Virus record (IMG/VR): IMGVR_UViG_3300038825_000828
Coordinates: 1 to 22,692 of that record
From: a virus
Reading direction: 5' to 3' (one strand)
Length of the DNA: 22,692 nt
Shown here: positions 1 through 7,889 of the stretch, piece after piece
Layout of the letters: each line of letters opens with the position of its first letter
Numbering within the stretch: position 1 is the first letter of the stretch
Notes under the pieces: generated by a model
Seen by the model: only the letters and a program-made list of their open reading frames with translations
Database searches by the model: none
Told to the model about the DNA's origin: nothing
Made by a program: the position numbers and the translations under genes

Positions 1-2425
1 CTCTGTAGGGCTTGAAGTAGGTGTCTATGGTATCTTGGTTAACACCGATGTTCTGGAGCTCTGTGGTGATCTCATCGAGTGCTGCAACAGGGTCTGGGCC
101 TAGGCTAGACTGTACGTCTTCTAGGGCGGTCATCAGCTGCGCTTTGTCAGACACAGATACGCCGGCATCTTCGGATACTTGGGATGCTAAGGTTCTGGCG
201 AAACTGTTGTTGTCGCTCTTGCCTGCCTGGTAGTTCTCTGGGGTTGTGAACTGGTTGCCCGACTGAGGCTGACTAGGTGCTTCAGTTTGTACATCAGTCT
301 GCGTTGGAGACTGTTGCACACCGCGAGCCAACAAAGGGTTGTCTGGGGTTGCCACAATGAGTTCTGGGGCAGTCATCTGAGCGTATTGGCCGATGATCGG
401 GATAATCTCGTTGAGCTCTAAGACGGGGTTGGTGTCCCCATCCATATTCTGTTGGATGCTCTGCAAGACAAGGGCTAACTCAGGTTGGCCTCCAAAGTCT
501 TGAGGCATACGGGTGATTGTCTGCGATAGACCATCCCGTGAGAGACCTGTGCCAGACAGGATTGATCCTACTGGGGACTTGGCGTTTGGTGGGGCATCGA
601 TCTGGGAAGCTATGCTAGCTAGAGCTTCTTTTATTACCTTTGCATCCGCTGCAGCTTTGTTAGCCTTGTCTACCAGAGAGACGCCAGATGGCGAGGGTAG
701 GCCCTGTGCATTGACGTTCTTATTGACGAACCTTGATAGCTTATTGCGGCGACCAGTCGCTGCATCAACCAGGCGACCTAAGCCTACTATGCCTGCTTGG
801 ACTGGTAGTGATGAAAACCCTGTTGTTGCGGCTAAACCACCACCAAGGACAATGTTACCAAGGCGTGTGGGGTCATAGACAGCACCGGATGTACCAAGTG
901 GATTGAAGTAGTCAGTGAATTGGCTAACGCCGCCCTTCATACCGTCTTTGAATAGCCCTGTGATTACATTAGATTTGGCTAAAGCATTCATGAGGGCAGC
1001 GCCCTCTTGGTAAGGACCCACTAGGCGGGCTAATGCAGCCATATCTGCCTTGTTTACATATCCAGATACTTTGTTCTTGCCTTGCTTAATTGCAGCATTG
1101 GCAGGGGCATAGTCAGATAACACTTGATCAAGAGATTTAGCGTTCTTGCTATTAAGCTTATCCTTGAGCGCCTTCACTAGTTCTGTGATTTCACCGTTGT
1201 TTTGCTTGCGGGCTTCTTCTAGTGCACCTTTGGCACCAAATTGTGAACTGATGTTTACGTTTTTAAGATTAAAGCCTTCAGCTGTAGCGATTTGCTGTAG
1301 TTCTCTAGCGACATCACCAGCTGCAAGCTTGGTAGGGTCATCAAGGTTGTTTACGTTAAGTTTACCGTCTTCAGTATATATACTATTGTTAAGCGTGACG
1401 CCTAAAGTACCAACGCCTCCACCAATTACAGCACCAACTAACGCCGACTCGGCTGCACCTTCGTTCCACCCACGATCAGGGTCATAAATCCCTTGTGCAA
1501 TAAGGTTATTGGCTACGGTTTGTGCATATTCTTGTGCAGCCTCTTCTCCAGAAGACTGTGCAATATCAGACACCTTCTTCCAAAACTTTGATCCAGCTTG
1601 CTTCCGTAGGCGTGGGGGTAATAGCTTTAAGGCGCGGTTGATTGGAATGATTTCTGTAGTACCAACCCAAGCACCAAGCTCTGCGGCTCGTTTTGCTTCT
1701 TGTTCAGACGCGCCAGCATCAATAGCCTCTTTATATAACTGGCTAGAGTTCATTGCAGAACCACCAGCGATAGCTAATGGACCTTGTGCAAGCATACCAG
1801 CGACTGTGCCGCCACCCTGTGCAACTTGGCCCCAAAAGCTTTGATCATTTTCTTGGGGCTTACCAAAGAAGTCTTCTGACGTTTGACGTAGTGCATCCCC
1901 AGATTTGAACAGATCACGATCCTGAGCATCTGGTTTTAAGTTTAGTTCACCACCGTTTGTTACCGTATCTAGGTAACCTTGGTTGTTGCCTATAATCTTT
2001 TGGTATTCATCGATTACACTATCAATACGTGACAGCTGCTCAAGGGGAGGTTCGCGCCCAGCTTCACTGTAGGCTATAATCAACTCGTCTCGGCGTTTTT
2101 GTGCTTCTGACAAGTCAGTCTGTGCTTTTTGGACAGTCTCAGAAACAACAAGAGCACCTGTGTTAGGGTTACCCGCCCCTGCAATAGCTGCAGCTTCTGG
2201 TAGTGAAGCAAATGCCTCTGTAGCACCTTGGGCAAACTGTTGTCCCCGTTGCTTCGCTAGGTCACTAAAACTATTGTACTGGGGTGAAGCTTGCTGTTGC
2301 TGAGGCTGCACTTGTGGTTGCGTCTTGTTACCTAGTCTACGCTGAAGTGCCTCAGCTATCTGGGCGCGGCTCATCGTGTCAGGAAAGTTGAAGACCTGAC
2401 CATCTGGGGTTTGTATCTGTGGCAT
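1..2425 (-). CDS. Large internal virion / DNA-ejection protein (3' end outside window)
   Basis: An uninterrupted frame of 808 codons begins at ATG 2423-2425 and is still open at the left edge, so the C-terminus is missing. AGAGG lies 6 nt before the ATG, and the preceding gene stops 2 nt upstream. The N-terminus (MPQIQTPDGQVFNFPDTMSR) is a short motif I associate with large phage virion proteins. A Gln-rich linker follows (residues 34-48), then a long Ala/Glu/Lys-rich, mostly helical body. Two hydrophobic Gly/Ala segments, at about residues 201-225 and 326-345, could insert into a membrane, as expected of a podovirus ejection protein. No lytic transglycosylase or other enzymatic motif was recognised in the visible part. 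It is the third of three consecutive ejection-type genes. The role is inferred from composition and position. Confidence 0.7.
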   Translation of the reverse strand, partial: MPQIQTPDGQVFNFPDTMSRAQIAEALQRRLGNKTQPQVQPQQQQASPQYNSFSDLAKQRGQQFAQGATEAFASLPEAAAIAGAGNPNTGALVVSETVQKAQTDLSEAQKRRDELIIAYSEAGREPPLEQLSRIDSVIDEYQKIIGNNQGYLDTVTNGGELNLKPDAQDRDLFKSGDALRQTSEDFFGKPQENDQSFWGQVAQGGGTVAGMLAQGPLAIAGGSAMNSSQLYKEAIDAGASEQEAKRAAELGAWVGTTEIIPINRALKLLPPRLRKQAGSKFWKKVSDIAQSSGEEAAQEYAQTVANNLIAQGIYDPDRGWNEGAAESALVGAVIGGGVGTLGVTLNNSIYTEDGKLNVNNLDDPTKLAAGDVARELQQIATAEGFNLKNVNISSQFGAKGALEEARKQNNGEITELVKALKDKLNSKNAKSLDQVLSDYAPANAAIKQGKNKVSGYVNKADMAALARLVGPYQEGAALMNALAKSNVITGLFKDGMKGGVSQFTDYFNPLGTSGAVYDPTRLGNIVLGGGLAATTGFSSLPVQAGIVGLGRLVDAATGRRNKLSRFVNKNVNAQGLPSPSGVSLVDKANKAAADAKVIKEALASIASQIDAPPNAKSPVGSILSGTGLSRDGLSQTITRMPQDFGGQPELALVLQSIQQNMDGDTNPVLELNEIIPIIGQYAQMTAPELIVATPDNPLLARGVQQSPTQTDVQTEAPSQPQSGNQFTTPENYQAGKSDNNSFARTLASQVSEDAGVSVSDKAQLMTALEDVQSSLGPDPVAALDEITTELQNIGVNQDTIDTYFKPYR

Positions 2426-2427
2426 GT

Positions 2428-3357
2428 TTACCTCTCGTCACTGAACTTGCCAGTGGCAGGGTCAAAGGTCACAGGGCCACCTGATGCTCCACCAGGAGTT
2501 TGTAGTCCGTTCATGCGAGCGTATTCGTACTGTTGGGCTTTAATAGCTGCCACAGTTGACATGTAATGCTTCTTGACTGCAGTAAGGTTTTCGCTGAACT
2601 GCTCTCTGCTAGAAGACTGACGTAAGCTTCCTAGAGATGCGTTTAGCTGTCTAAGTTCCATCTCACTGACTTGCCCTAGAGCACCGCCAGTTGGCGAAGC
2701 GTCTCGCATGGCTTGCAAGCGGTCAAAACCGATAGCAGCCTCAATGGTATTGATAGACGCGGCTGTGTCATGGGCAGGGGTGCCGGGTACAGCTTGAAAT
2801 AGATTACCAAAGAACCCAGTAGTCTTGGTGAAGGGGTTCCAAGTTTCTTCGGCGAGATTATCCTCGACTGCTTGGATAGCACTTAAAGCTGCCTCACTGT
2901 AAGCTGCAGTAGGTGCAGCCATTGCTCCACCCTTGTTTGCCTTAGCTGCAGCTGCCTGAGCTCTAGCTTGGCGATCAGCAATGGCCTTCCTACGTGCCTC
3001 TTCGATCTCAAAGGCTTCCATCTCACGGGCACGGTTGTAGTCTTGGATCTGACCATAGCTATCCAGCATGGCGCCATAGCCCGCCGATGCTCCACCAGGG
3101 ACTGCTCCAGCTGATAGACCAGCGCCGCCCATGCGCATCATAGCTTCGCCTAGGCCAATCTTCTGGTTGGGCATACGGTTTGAACCACGGGCGTTGCCAG
3201 TGGCCGATGCTAAGACAGGTTGCTGGGGCTGTGGTTGCGCTGGATTAATTAAGGCTGGCCCTTGTGGAGGCATAGGTGGCCCCGGTTGGGGGTTGGGCCC
3301 TTGAGTAATAGGTGACTGAGGCTGGAATAGGGTGGGGTCCATCAAGAGTGGGTCCAT
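2428..3357 (-). CDS. Internal virion / ejection-type structural protein (309 aa)
   Basis: The ATG overlaps the stop of the preceding gene by one base (TAATG), which indicates translational coupling. Residues 1-50 are a Pro/Gln-rich disordered region. A Gly/Ala-rich segment follows (about 75-95), then a charged helix (about 105-140) rich in Arg, Glu and Ala. The C-terminal part (about 210-275) carries the pattern FDRLQAMRDASPTGGALGQV followed by MELRQLNASLGSL. I recognise this pattern from many phage virion and DNA-transfer proteins, though its biochemical function is unknown to me. Position between two other ejection-type genes supports a role inside the virion. No signal peptide or enzyme motif is visible. 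Confidence 0.65.
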   Translation of the reverse strand: MDPLLMDPTLFQPQSPITQGPNPQPGPPMPPQGPALINPAQPQPQQPVLASATGNARGSNRMPNQKIGLGEAMMRMGGAGLSAGAVPGGASAGYGAMLDSYGQIQDYNRAREMEAFEIEEARRKAIADRQARAQAAAAKANKGGAMAAPTAAYSEAALSAIQAVEDNLAEETWNPFTKTTGFFGNLFQAVPGTPAHDTAASINTIEAAIGFDRLQAMRDASPTGGALGQVSEMELRQLNASLGSLRQSSSREQFSENLTAVKKHYMSTVAAIKAQQYEYARMNGLQTPGGASGGPVTFDPATGKFSDER

Positions 3358-4385
3358 TATGCAAACCCTCCCCGCATGAAGTTCATAATCTGGGGCCCGT
3401 ACTCTCGGCCAAACCCAAAGCCGGTGTTCATCCCAGCAATCGTTCTTTGAGTTGGACTAGTTGAGTTAAGTTCAGCTTGGTTGTTAGTGGTAGGGGCTTG
3501 GCCTAACATGCCGCTCATGTAATCCTTGTACATGTTGTAGCCAAAGTCACGGTTGCCCTCGAAGCGGTTGCGCGCATCATTGAGAGCAGCTTGGTCATAA
3601 CCTTGAAGAGCTTGACCACCCTGCATACCGTAGCCAAACCCTGAGCCCATCGTGTTGAGGCCAGTGTTGTAGGCATTGGAGATCTGGTTGTTCATGTTGC
3701 CTGCACTGGTGAGTGCATTAGACTGATCAGTGAACTGTTGTTGTTGTTGGTTAAGTGACCTGTCGATCAGGTTGTTCGTTATGTTAGAGGTAACATCGGA
3801 GCGTCTGTCATCATAAGAGCGCTGGGCAATAGCATCGGCTACACCGGCACGGCTTGAGTTGACATTACCAGACCCAGAAGCAGCTGTGTTGATACCGGGG
3901 AGCGTTTGCTCTTGCAGCTGCCTGGTGCTGTCACGCATCACTGAATCAACTAAGGATCCAGCGTTGTCACCAGCGTAACCAATAGCCTTAGACAATCGGT
4001 CTTCTTGTGCTGCATCAGAGAGGCCTTGAAACTGGTTATACATGTTGTTGGCGTTGGCACCAAAGCCTGCGTTGTTGGCCATCATGTTGTAGCCACCGCG
4101 CTGCATGTCGAGGCCGTAGTTACCCATGTTGCCAGCTGTGCCTGTCTGGAATGCGTTAGGTCCAGCGTAGGTTGGGCCTTGGTAGTATCCAGTGTCTAAG
4201 ACGCCATTGAAGGCACCTTGTCCACCTGAGAGGGCTTGATCAACGTAGGGTTTATATTGGTTGAAGCCAGCCATGTTGGCATCGTTCATGGCCTTCATAT
4301 TCTTGCGGTCTTCTTTAGCGGCCTTGTTGCCCATGATGCCGCCTATGACGGTTGGTGCAACGGCACTAATGATACTGCCCCACAT
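3357..4385 (-). CDS. Internal virion / ejection protein with N-terminal glycine-zipper helix (342 aa)
   Basis: ATG at 4383-4385 is preceded by AAGGAG with 8 nt spacing. The N-terminus (MWGSIISAVAPTVIGGIMGN) is a hydrophobic Gly/Ala helix like those at the start of phage DNA-ejection or pilot proteins, followed by a Lys/Asp-rich stretch. The rest is unusually rich in Asn, Gln, Gly, Met and Tyr, with repeated GYxMM / GYGMQGG-like segments (about 90-110 and 255-275) and a Gln run near 218. A central helix (about 130-210) contains a typical RQLQEQTLPGINTAA segment. No enzyme motif is seen. Synteny with two further ejection-type genes supports the call. The family name is inferred, not proven. Confidence 0.65.
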   Translation of the reverse strand: MWGSIISAVAPTVIGGIMGNKAAKEDRKNMKAMNDANMAGFNQYKPYVDQALSGGQGAFNGVLDTGYYQGPTYAGPNAFQTGTAGNMGNYGLDMQRGGYNMMANNAGFGANANNMYNQFQGLSDAAQEDRLSKAIGYAGDNAGSLVDSVMRDSTRQLQEQTLPGINTAASGSGNVNSSRAGVADAIAQRSYDDRRSDVTSNITNNLIDRSLNQQQQQFTDQSNALTSAGNMNNQISNAYNTGLNTMGSGFGYGMQGGQALQGYDQAALNDARNRFEGNRDFGYNMYKDYMSGMLGQAPTTNNQAELNSTSPTQRTIAGMNTGFGFGREYGPQIMNFMRGGFA

Positions 4386-4446
4386 GCTGGATACTCCTTT
4401 AGCCTTTGTTGGCTTTTATTTTTATTAGTCTTCTGTGAGAGATGGC

Positions 4447-4725
4447 TTAAACTTGAACCCAAGCTGTCCCATTGTAGACAACCAGTCCCTGGTAGCTGTT
4501 ACCTAGGGGGTTCCAAGGCGACACGGCATAGCGAACCATACCCTTCCGAGGGCTGCTAGGTGCATCCTCAGCCACCTGGGGTGCTGCGTCAGCTATGGAC
4601 TTTACTGATGCCTCAATCTCTCTGAGCTCTTCTTGGATGAAGTTCTTGAAGCTAGCCTCTAGGGCTGGCGTGGGTCGCCTAGTGTAGACCCTAGTTAGTA
4701 TGTTGAGCTTATCTGACAAAGACAT
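4447..4725 (-). CDS. Small structural protein with fibre-like C-terminus (92 aa)
   Basis: The best start is ATG 4723-4725 (MSLSDK), because GGGAGG lies 8 nt upstream; it begins 2 nt after the stop of the 539-aa gene. An in-frame TTG two codons earlier lacks a suitable ribosome site. Residues 1-50 look helical (LEASFKNFIQEELREIEASV). The C-terminal 30 residues (KGMVRYAVSPWNPLGNSYQG, ending YNGTAWVQV) match the small beta motif often seen in phage fibre and receptor-binding proteins, where a GMVRYA start and a YNGTAWV end recur. A virion role is likely from context. The partner is not known; an accessory fibre or chaperone is possible. Confidence 0.6.
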   Translation of the reverse strand: MSLSDKLNILTRVYTRRPTPALEASFKNFIQEELREIEASVKSIADAAPQVAEDAPSSPRKGMVRYAVSPWNPLGNSYQGLVVYNGTAWVQV

Positions 4726-4727
4726 GG

Positions 4728-6347
4728 TCAACGCCTCCCAGTGGGTACTATGTTTACGTCCATGCCTGACAGGGTGAAGTCCTTGATGGTTGGTGTCTCA
4801 ACCTTGTAGCTCAGGTATCTACCAGCAATCCTTGTGTCTAACTTGTGGTCTGTTGAGTTATCGAAGGTAACTGATGAACCATAGGCTGGTGCGTATGGTG
4901 CTAGATCAGCTGCACCAAAGGTAAAGGTAAACTCATGCTCAGTTGCCGGTGTGGTGATCTGAGGGAAGATCTTATTGATCACCTTGTAGCTACTCAAGGG
5001 AAGCTGGGCTTCCTGGTCTAGGTCAATGCCCGTGCGCTCTAGGTACATAGGTTTATTGACCTCAGTGGTCTCAGGTAAGCTCAAAGATCCAGAGTCTACT
5101 AGGTCGAGACCTAAGAGGCGTGGGCTGGTGATACCGGCGGCGGTGTCCTTCTTGGAGACCATGACTGGGTATCTGGTGAACTTGGATTCCTGAGCGTGAT
5201 AGGTGCCACCCGTGCTATCATAGGTTAACCCTGTGGTGGCATAGGTAGCCACGGTGTCTAGGTTGGCTAGGGAACCTGAGGTTACATTAGGTAAATCTAC
5301 GAAGGACCATGTGTCTGATCTGTAGTTATAGACAGCTGCCCTGTTGCACCCTGTGACTTCACCATAGACGGCTAGGTCATCACCTGAGTGGTAACAGAAG
5401 TAGATCTCTTCTAGGTCGGCCACATGCATAACAAAGCAGGCCTCTTGTAGAGACATGTCGAGGCCATTGAAGATGTAGTCTCGGACGCGGTTGTCACATA
5501 TAGACTGCCTGGTGATACCATCGTTCATGTAGATGTCATCTGTATCAAAGACGTAGTGCTTACCTTCGACCTCTAGGATGCAGTTCTGGTTAATTACACC
5601 AGCATCATCAAAGACTTTACGGAAGTTAAATATGAAGGTGCCACCTACGAACTCCATGAGCCACACTTGGTCACTGGAGTAGATCAGAAAGTTGGAACCT
5701 AGGGTGGCCCCGTCCACGATGGGGGTCCTAAGCTGCACAAGATCATTGAAGCCTGCAGACTTGGTGGTGTCTGTAGCATCCCAAGATCCGGGGACCTGGT
5801 TGGCTAAGGTTATATCTGAGAAGCGCACTCGGTTGGGGTAGCTGGTGCTTCCCTCGGTTAGACCTAAAGCTAACATGAAGTCACCAAAGGACCTCAGGGA
5901 GCTAGTGCGCCAGGTGCTATCCCAGTTGGCTAGGTTGCTAAAGGTACTGGCGGTGGGGGTTCTAGCGATTGGTACTCTAGAGGGCCTGTTGAGGTACTCT
6001 ACTGAGGCTAGGGTGGTGGCGGTGACTGGGGCGGGGGATGCAGACTGGGTGTCTGTGTGTACTGAAGACACAGCACCATTGGAGAACTCTTCCACTGAGA
6101 AGTCATCGTTGACTATAAGCACTGTGTCGAAAGTGCCGGGGTTACTTAAGCCAAAGACAAAGGATGGGACCTTGGTGCTGGAGCTAGTGTAGTCATATGC
6201 AGTCCTGAAGACTGGTGATCTCTCCACGTTGCCATCTGAGAACCTGACGTTCTTAGCTCTAGTGAAGGCATTAAACGGGAGGTTGAAGGGGTCAACGTCA
6301 GTGATTACCCCTGCAGAGCCTAGGTTTCTAATGGGGAGCAGGGGCAT
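4728..6347 (-). CDS. Tail stabilisation / nozzle-like virion protein (539 aa)
   Basis: ATG 6345-6347 lies 2 nt after the tail-fibre stop, with AGGG about 8 nt upstream. The N-terminus (about residues 15-50) reads as AFTRAKNVRFSDGNVERSP. That is the 'NxxxxKNVRFxDGxVER' pattern found at the start of large beta-rich phage proteins of the packaged-DNA stabilisation (P22 gp10-like) or tail-nozzle type. The remainder is beta-rich, with many Thr/Ser/Val strands, spaced aromatic residues (VYNYRSDTWSFVDLP near 340), and no catalytic motif. In P22-type and T7-type virions such proteins close the portal channel and form the tail tube end. Assignment to P22 gp10 versus a T7 gp12-like nozzle cannot be settled by eye. 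Confidence 0.6.
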   Translation of the reverse strand: MPLLPIRNLGSAGVITDVDPFNLPFNAFTRAKNVRFSDGNVERSPVFRTAYDYTSSSTKVPSFVFGLSNPGTFDTVLIVNDDFSVEEFSNGAVSSVHTDTQSASPAPVTATTLASVEYLNRPSRVPIARTPTASTFSNLANWDSTWRTSSLRSFGDFMLALGLTEGSTSYPNRVRFSDITLANQVPGSWDATDTTKSAGFNDLVQLRTPIVDGATLGSNFLIYSSDQVWLMEFVGGTFIFNFRKVFDDAGVINQNCILEVEGKHYVFDTDDIYMNDGITRQSICDNRVRDYIFNGLDMSLQEACFVMHVADLEEIYFCYHSGDDLAVYGEVTGCNRAAVYNYRSDTWSFVDLPNVTSGSLANLDTVATYATTGLTYDSTGGTYHAQESKFTRYPVMVSKKDTAAGITSPRLLGLDLVDSGSLSLPETTEVNKPMYLERTGIDLDQEAQLPLSSYKVINKIFPQITTPATEHEFTFTFGAADLAPYAPAYGSSVTFDNSTDHKLDTRIAGRYLSYKVETPTIKDFTLSGMDVNIVPTGRR

Positions 6348-6349
6348 CT

Positions 6350-7132
6350 CTAGCGCCCTAGTGCGATGTATTGGAAGACAATGGTGCCTGAGTAGCTGTT
6401 TTCTCGGTCAGCCACAAAGCTTGTACGGCTTACGCTTTCAGTATGAACTTCCCCGCCAACTATGCAGACAAAGCATTGGTTACTGAATGGTGTATTGAAG
6501 CTAACCGTTTGGTTGTCATCTGTACTGCTTGAGAATGAACCATAGCGGATCTGCAGGCCACCAGACCCATCCGTCCAAGCTTTATTAGAAGTGTTAAGGC
6601 TGTTAGAGGGGATCGTCTTAGAGTTAATGTTGGTGACATGCCCGTAGGTATCCACAGTGATATCTTGAATTACGGTGTTGCCACTGTTGTTCACGCTGCC
6701 TTGGTTTGAGGTGTTTGCGTGACTGATGGTGCGATTGCCAGTCAGGTTGCCACCACCATCGAGGCCACCGCCCGTAGTAATCGTTCTGGATGTGGGAACC
6801 TTACCATTAAGCTGTGTCTGGATGTTGCTGGTGACGCCGTCAGTACGGTTGAGCTCTGCCTTTGTGGCTGTAAGCCCATCCATCTTGTTTAAATCTGCAG
6901 TGGAAGCAGTAAGACCATCTAACGTATTGAGCTCTGCAGTGGTTACTGTGGCTCCATCCAAGATGTTAAGCTCGGCTTGGGTGCTGGTGACTGCCCCAGT
7001 AAGATTGGGTAGAGTAGACTTGATAGTACTCTTGACTAGACGGATGTGGTCATCAGCCTGGGAGAGACCATCAGTAGCTACTGGATTGCTAGAGTTGAGG
7101 TCACTGATGTAAGTGCCGGTTTCTAAGGCCAT
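6350..7132 (-). CDS. Tail fibre protein with 13-residue repeats and gp53-like C-terminus (260 aa)
   Basis: ATG 7130-7132 has AGGA 7 nt upstream. Residues 1-45 contain the conserved phage fibre entry segment (DGLSQADDHIRLVKSTIKST). Residues 53-109 hold about four and a half tandem 13-residue units with the pattern AELNxLDGxTxxT, the A(E/D)LN units starting at 53, 66, 79 and 92. This is typical of phage fibre shafts. A Gly-rich segment (120-135) and Asn/Ser-rich stretch follow. The C-terminal 60 residues (FNTPFSNQCFVCIVG to FQYIALGR) resemble the gp53-like C-terminal fibre domain that presents the receptor-binding tip. It is the first large gene behind the late promoter. Expected role: host-surface recognition at the baseplate of a short tail. 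Confidence 0.75.
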   Translation of the reverse strand: MALETGTYISDLNSSNPVATDGLSQADDHIRLVKSTIKSTLPNLTGAVTSTQAELNILDGATVTTAELNTLDGLTASTADLNKMDGLTATKAELNRTDGVTSNIQTQLNGKVPTSRTITTGGGLDGGGNLTGNRTISHANTSNQGSVNNSGNTVIQDITVDTYGHVTNINSKTIPSNSLNTSNKAWTDGSGGLQIRYGSFSSSTDDNQTVSFNTPFSNQCFVCIVGGEVHTESVSRTSFVADRENSYSGTIVFQYIALGR

Positions 7133-7160
7133 ACTGGTGTCCTATCTATGGTTACTTTGG

Positions 7161-7220
7161 TGTCCTAGGTTTCTTAGGTGGACCTAGGTAGACCTAGGTG
7201 GACCTAGGTGGGGCTAGGTT
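7161..7220. repeat. 10-bp tandem array around CCTAGGT
   Basis: Six 10-bp units in exact register: tgtcctaggt, ttcttaggtg, gacctaggta, gacctaggtg, gacctaggtg, gggctaggtt. The period equals about one DNA helical turn. The array separates the 54-aa ORF from the fibre gene and overlaps the last two bases of the ORF's stop codon. The function is unknown; see the finding on iterated ACCTNAG motifs. Confidence 0.85.
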
Positions 7221-7383
7221 ATGCGATGTGGAGCCATGCGCCATACCCCAGCCACGCTAGCTCAACACTGGTGAGACGTAGGCGGGTAGACCCCATGTCA
7301 TCCGGGGGTCCCCAATAGAGGTTCAGTGATGGGAAGACATGGATGCAGTTGTCTAGGTCTGGGGTGATGACGCTTAGGTACAT
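7219..7383 (-). CDS. Small hypothetical protein (54 aa) between repeat arrays
   Basis: ATG 7381-7383 opens a 54-codon frame ending in TAA at 7219-7221; an in-frame TGA lies 16 codons upstream of the ATG, so no longer form exists. AAAGG is present about 10 nt before the ATG, a modest ribosome site. The protein begins MYLSVITPDLDNC and ends LTSVELAWLGYGAWLHIA, with a moderately hydrophobic Trp/Leu-rich C-terminus. Its codon use fits the phage: leucine is CTA in several places, as in the flanking structural genes. No family was recognised. It sits just before the fibre gene, so it would be made with the virion genes. A chance frame in a repeat-rich leader is the main alternative. Confidence 0.5.
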   Translation of the reverse strand: MYLSVITPDLDNCIHVFPSLNLYWGPPDDMGSTRLRLTSVELAWLGYGAWLHIA

Positions 7384-7388
7384 GCTGG

Positions 7389-7500
7389 GGGACCTTTGAT
7401 GGCTGAGGTAACTAGGAGGACCTTTGTTTTCTCAGGTGGAGCCTCTGTTAACTGAGGGGACCTTTGTTTTCTCAGGTGGAGCCTCTGTTAACTTAGGTGG
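7389..7500. repeat. 40-bp tandem direct repeat (2 copies plus a degenerate third)
   Basis: The first 36 bases of the unit match exactly at 7418-7453 and 7458-7493, a period of 40 bp. They begin GGACCTTTG and include CTCAGGTGGAGCC and GTTAAC. A shorter degenerate copy starts at 7389 (ggacctttg, then gctgaggtaact). Each unit contains CTNAGGTGG, the motif also iterated at 7161-7220. The sequence TCTGTTAACTGA forms an imperfect palindrome around GTTAAC. Confidence 0.9.
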
Positions 7501-7648
7501 GACAACAACAACAACAACGAAGGTCTTTAACGGACTTTTGAAATCTATTGATTGATTTGGGTACTGGGGGCCACAAAAGCTGGGCATGGGACCCGTGAAA
7601 TCACTGAGACATTCCTAAGTCATTGATATCATTGGATGCGTAGGTCAA

Positions 7649-7663
7649 CGGATAGTGTATCCG
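7649..7663. repeat. Perfect inverted repeat CGGATA-gtg-TATCCG
   Basis: Six-bp arms with a 3-nt spacer. The right arm extends to TATCCGATG, the exact reverse complement of the CATCGGATA element repeated at 7976-8005. It may be an operator-like binding site or an RNA hairpin. Confidence 0.75.
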
Positions 7664-7690
7664 ATGACAAAACCTAGGATAGTGAACCCA

Positions 7691-7708
7691 GATCTAAGAC
7701 ATTAGATC
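7691..7708. repeat. Perfect hairpin GATCTAA-GACA-TTAGATC
   Basis: Seven-bp arms around a 4-nt loop in the late leader. There is no T-tract on the minus strand side, so it does not look like a terminator. Confidence 0.75.
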
Positions 7709-7723
7709 CATTGACGTCAGAAT

Positions 7724-7736
7724 TGTTAGGCTAACA
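7724..7736. repeat. Palindrome TGTTAG-g-CTAACA
   Basis: Six-bp arms separated by a single base. It could be a dimeric protein site; one base is too short a loop for an RNA hairpin unless the arms open. Confidence 0.65.
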
Positions 7737-7780
7737 GTCATAATCTTTAAGACAAATCGGGACCTAAGCCCACCAGAGTA

Positions 7781-7810
7781 AACCTCAGTCTACCTCAGTC
7801 TACCTCAGTT
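7781..7810. repeat. 10-bp tandem repeat (three units) around ACCTCAGT
   Basis: Units aacctcagtc, tacctcagtc and tacctcagtt follow in exact 10-bp register, the same period as the array at 7161-7220 and with a related core (ACCTNAG). Confidence 0.85.
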
Positions 7811-7821
7811 GATCCACGGAA

Positions 7822-7889
7822 GACCAAACCACCATGGGAGAAGACAAGAGACAGTCTGGGAGGGGACTGTAGTGTCATGTGGTTTGGTC
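7822..7889 (-). other. Two-tier stem-loop at the 5' end of the late transcript
   Basis: Outer arms GACCAAACCAC (7822-7832) and GTGGTTTGGTC (7879-7889) are perfectly complementary over 11 bp, with a near-complementary CATG on the inner side. Inside is a second perfect hairpin, ACAGTC (7851-7856) with GACTGT (7865-7870). On the minus-strand transcript this begins about 40 nt after the promoter core. It could be an RNase III-type processing site, an mRNA stabiliser or a regulatory RNA. Confidence 0.7.

Noticed and set aside
513-1844. Several plus-strand frames over 100 codons inside the large ejection-protein gene
   Set aside because: They are antisense shadows of a continuous minus-strand coding sequence with clear start, ribosome site and coupling.
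7622-7633. TTGATATCATT shared with 21720-21730
   Set aside because: Built around the common palindrome TGATATCA, and the two copies lie on different sides of their nearest promoters; likely coincidence.
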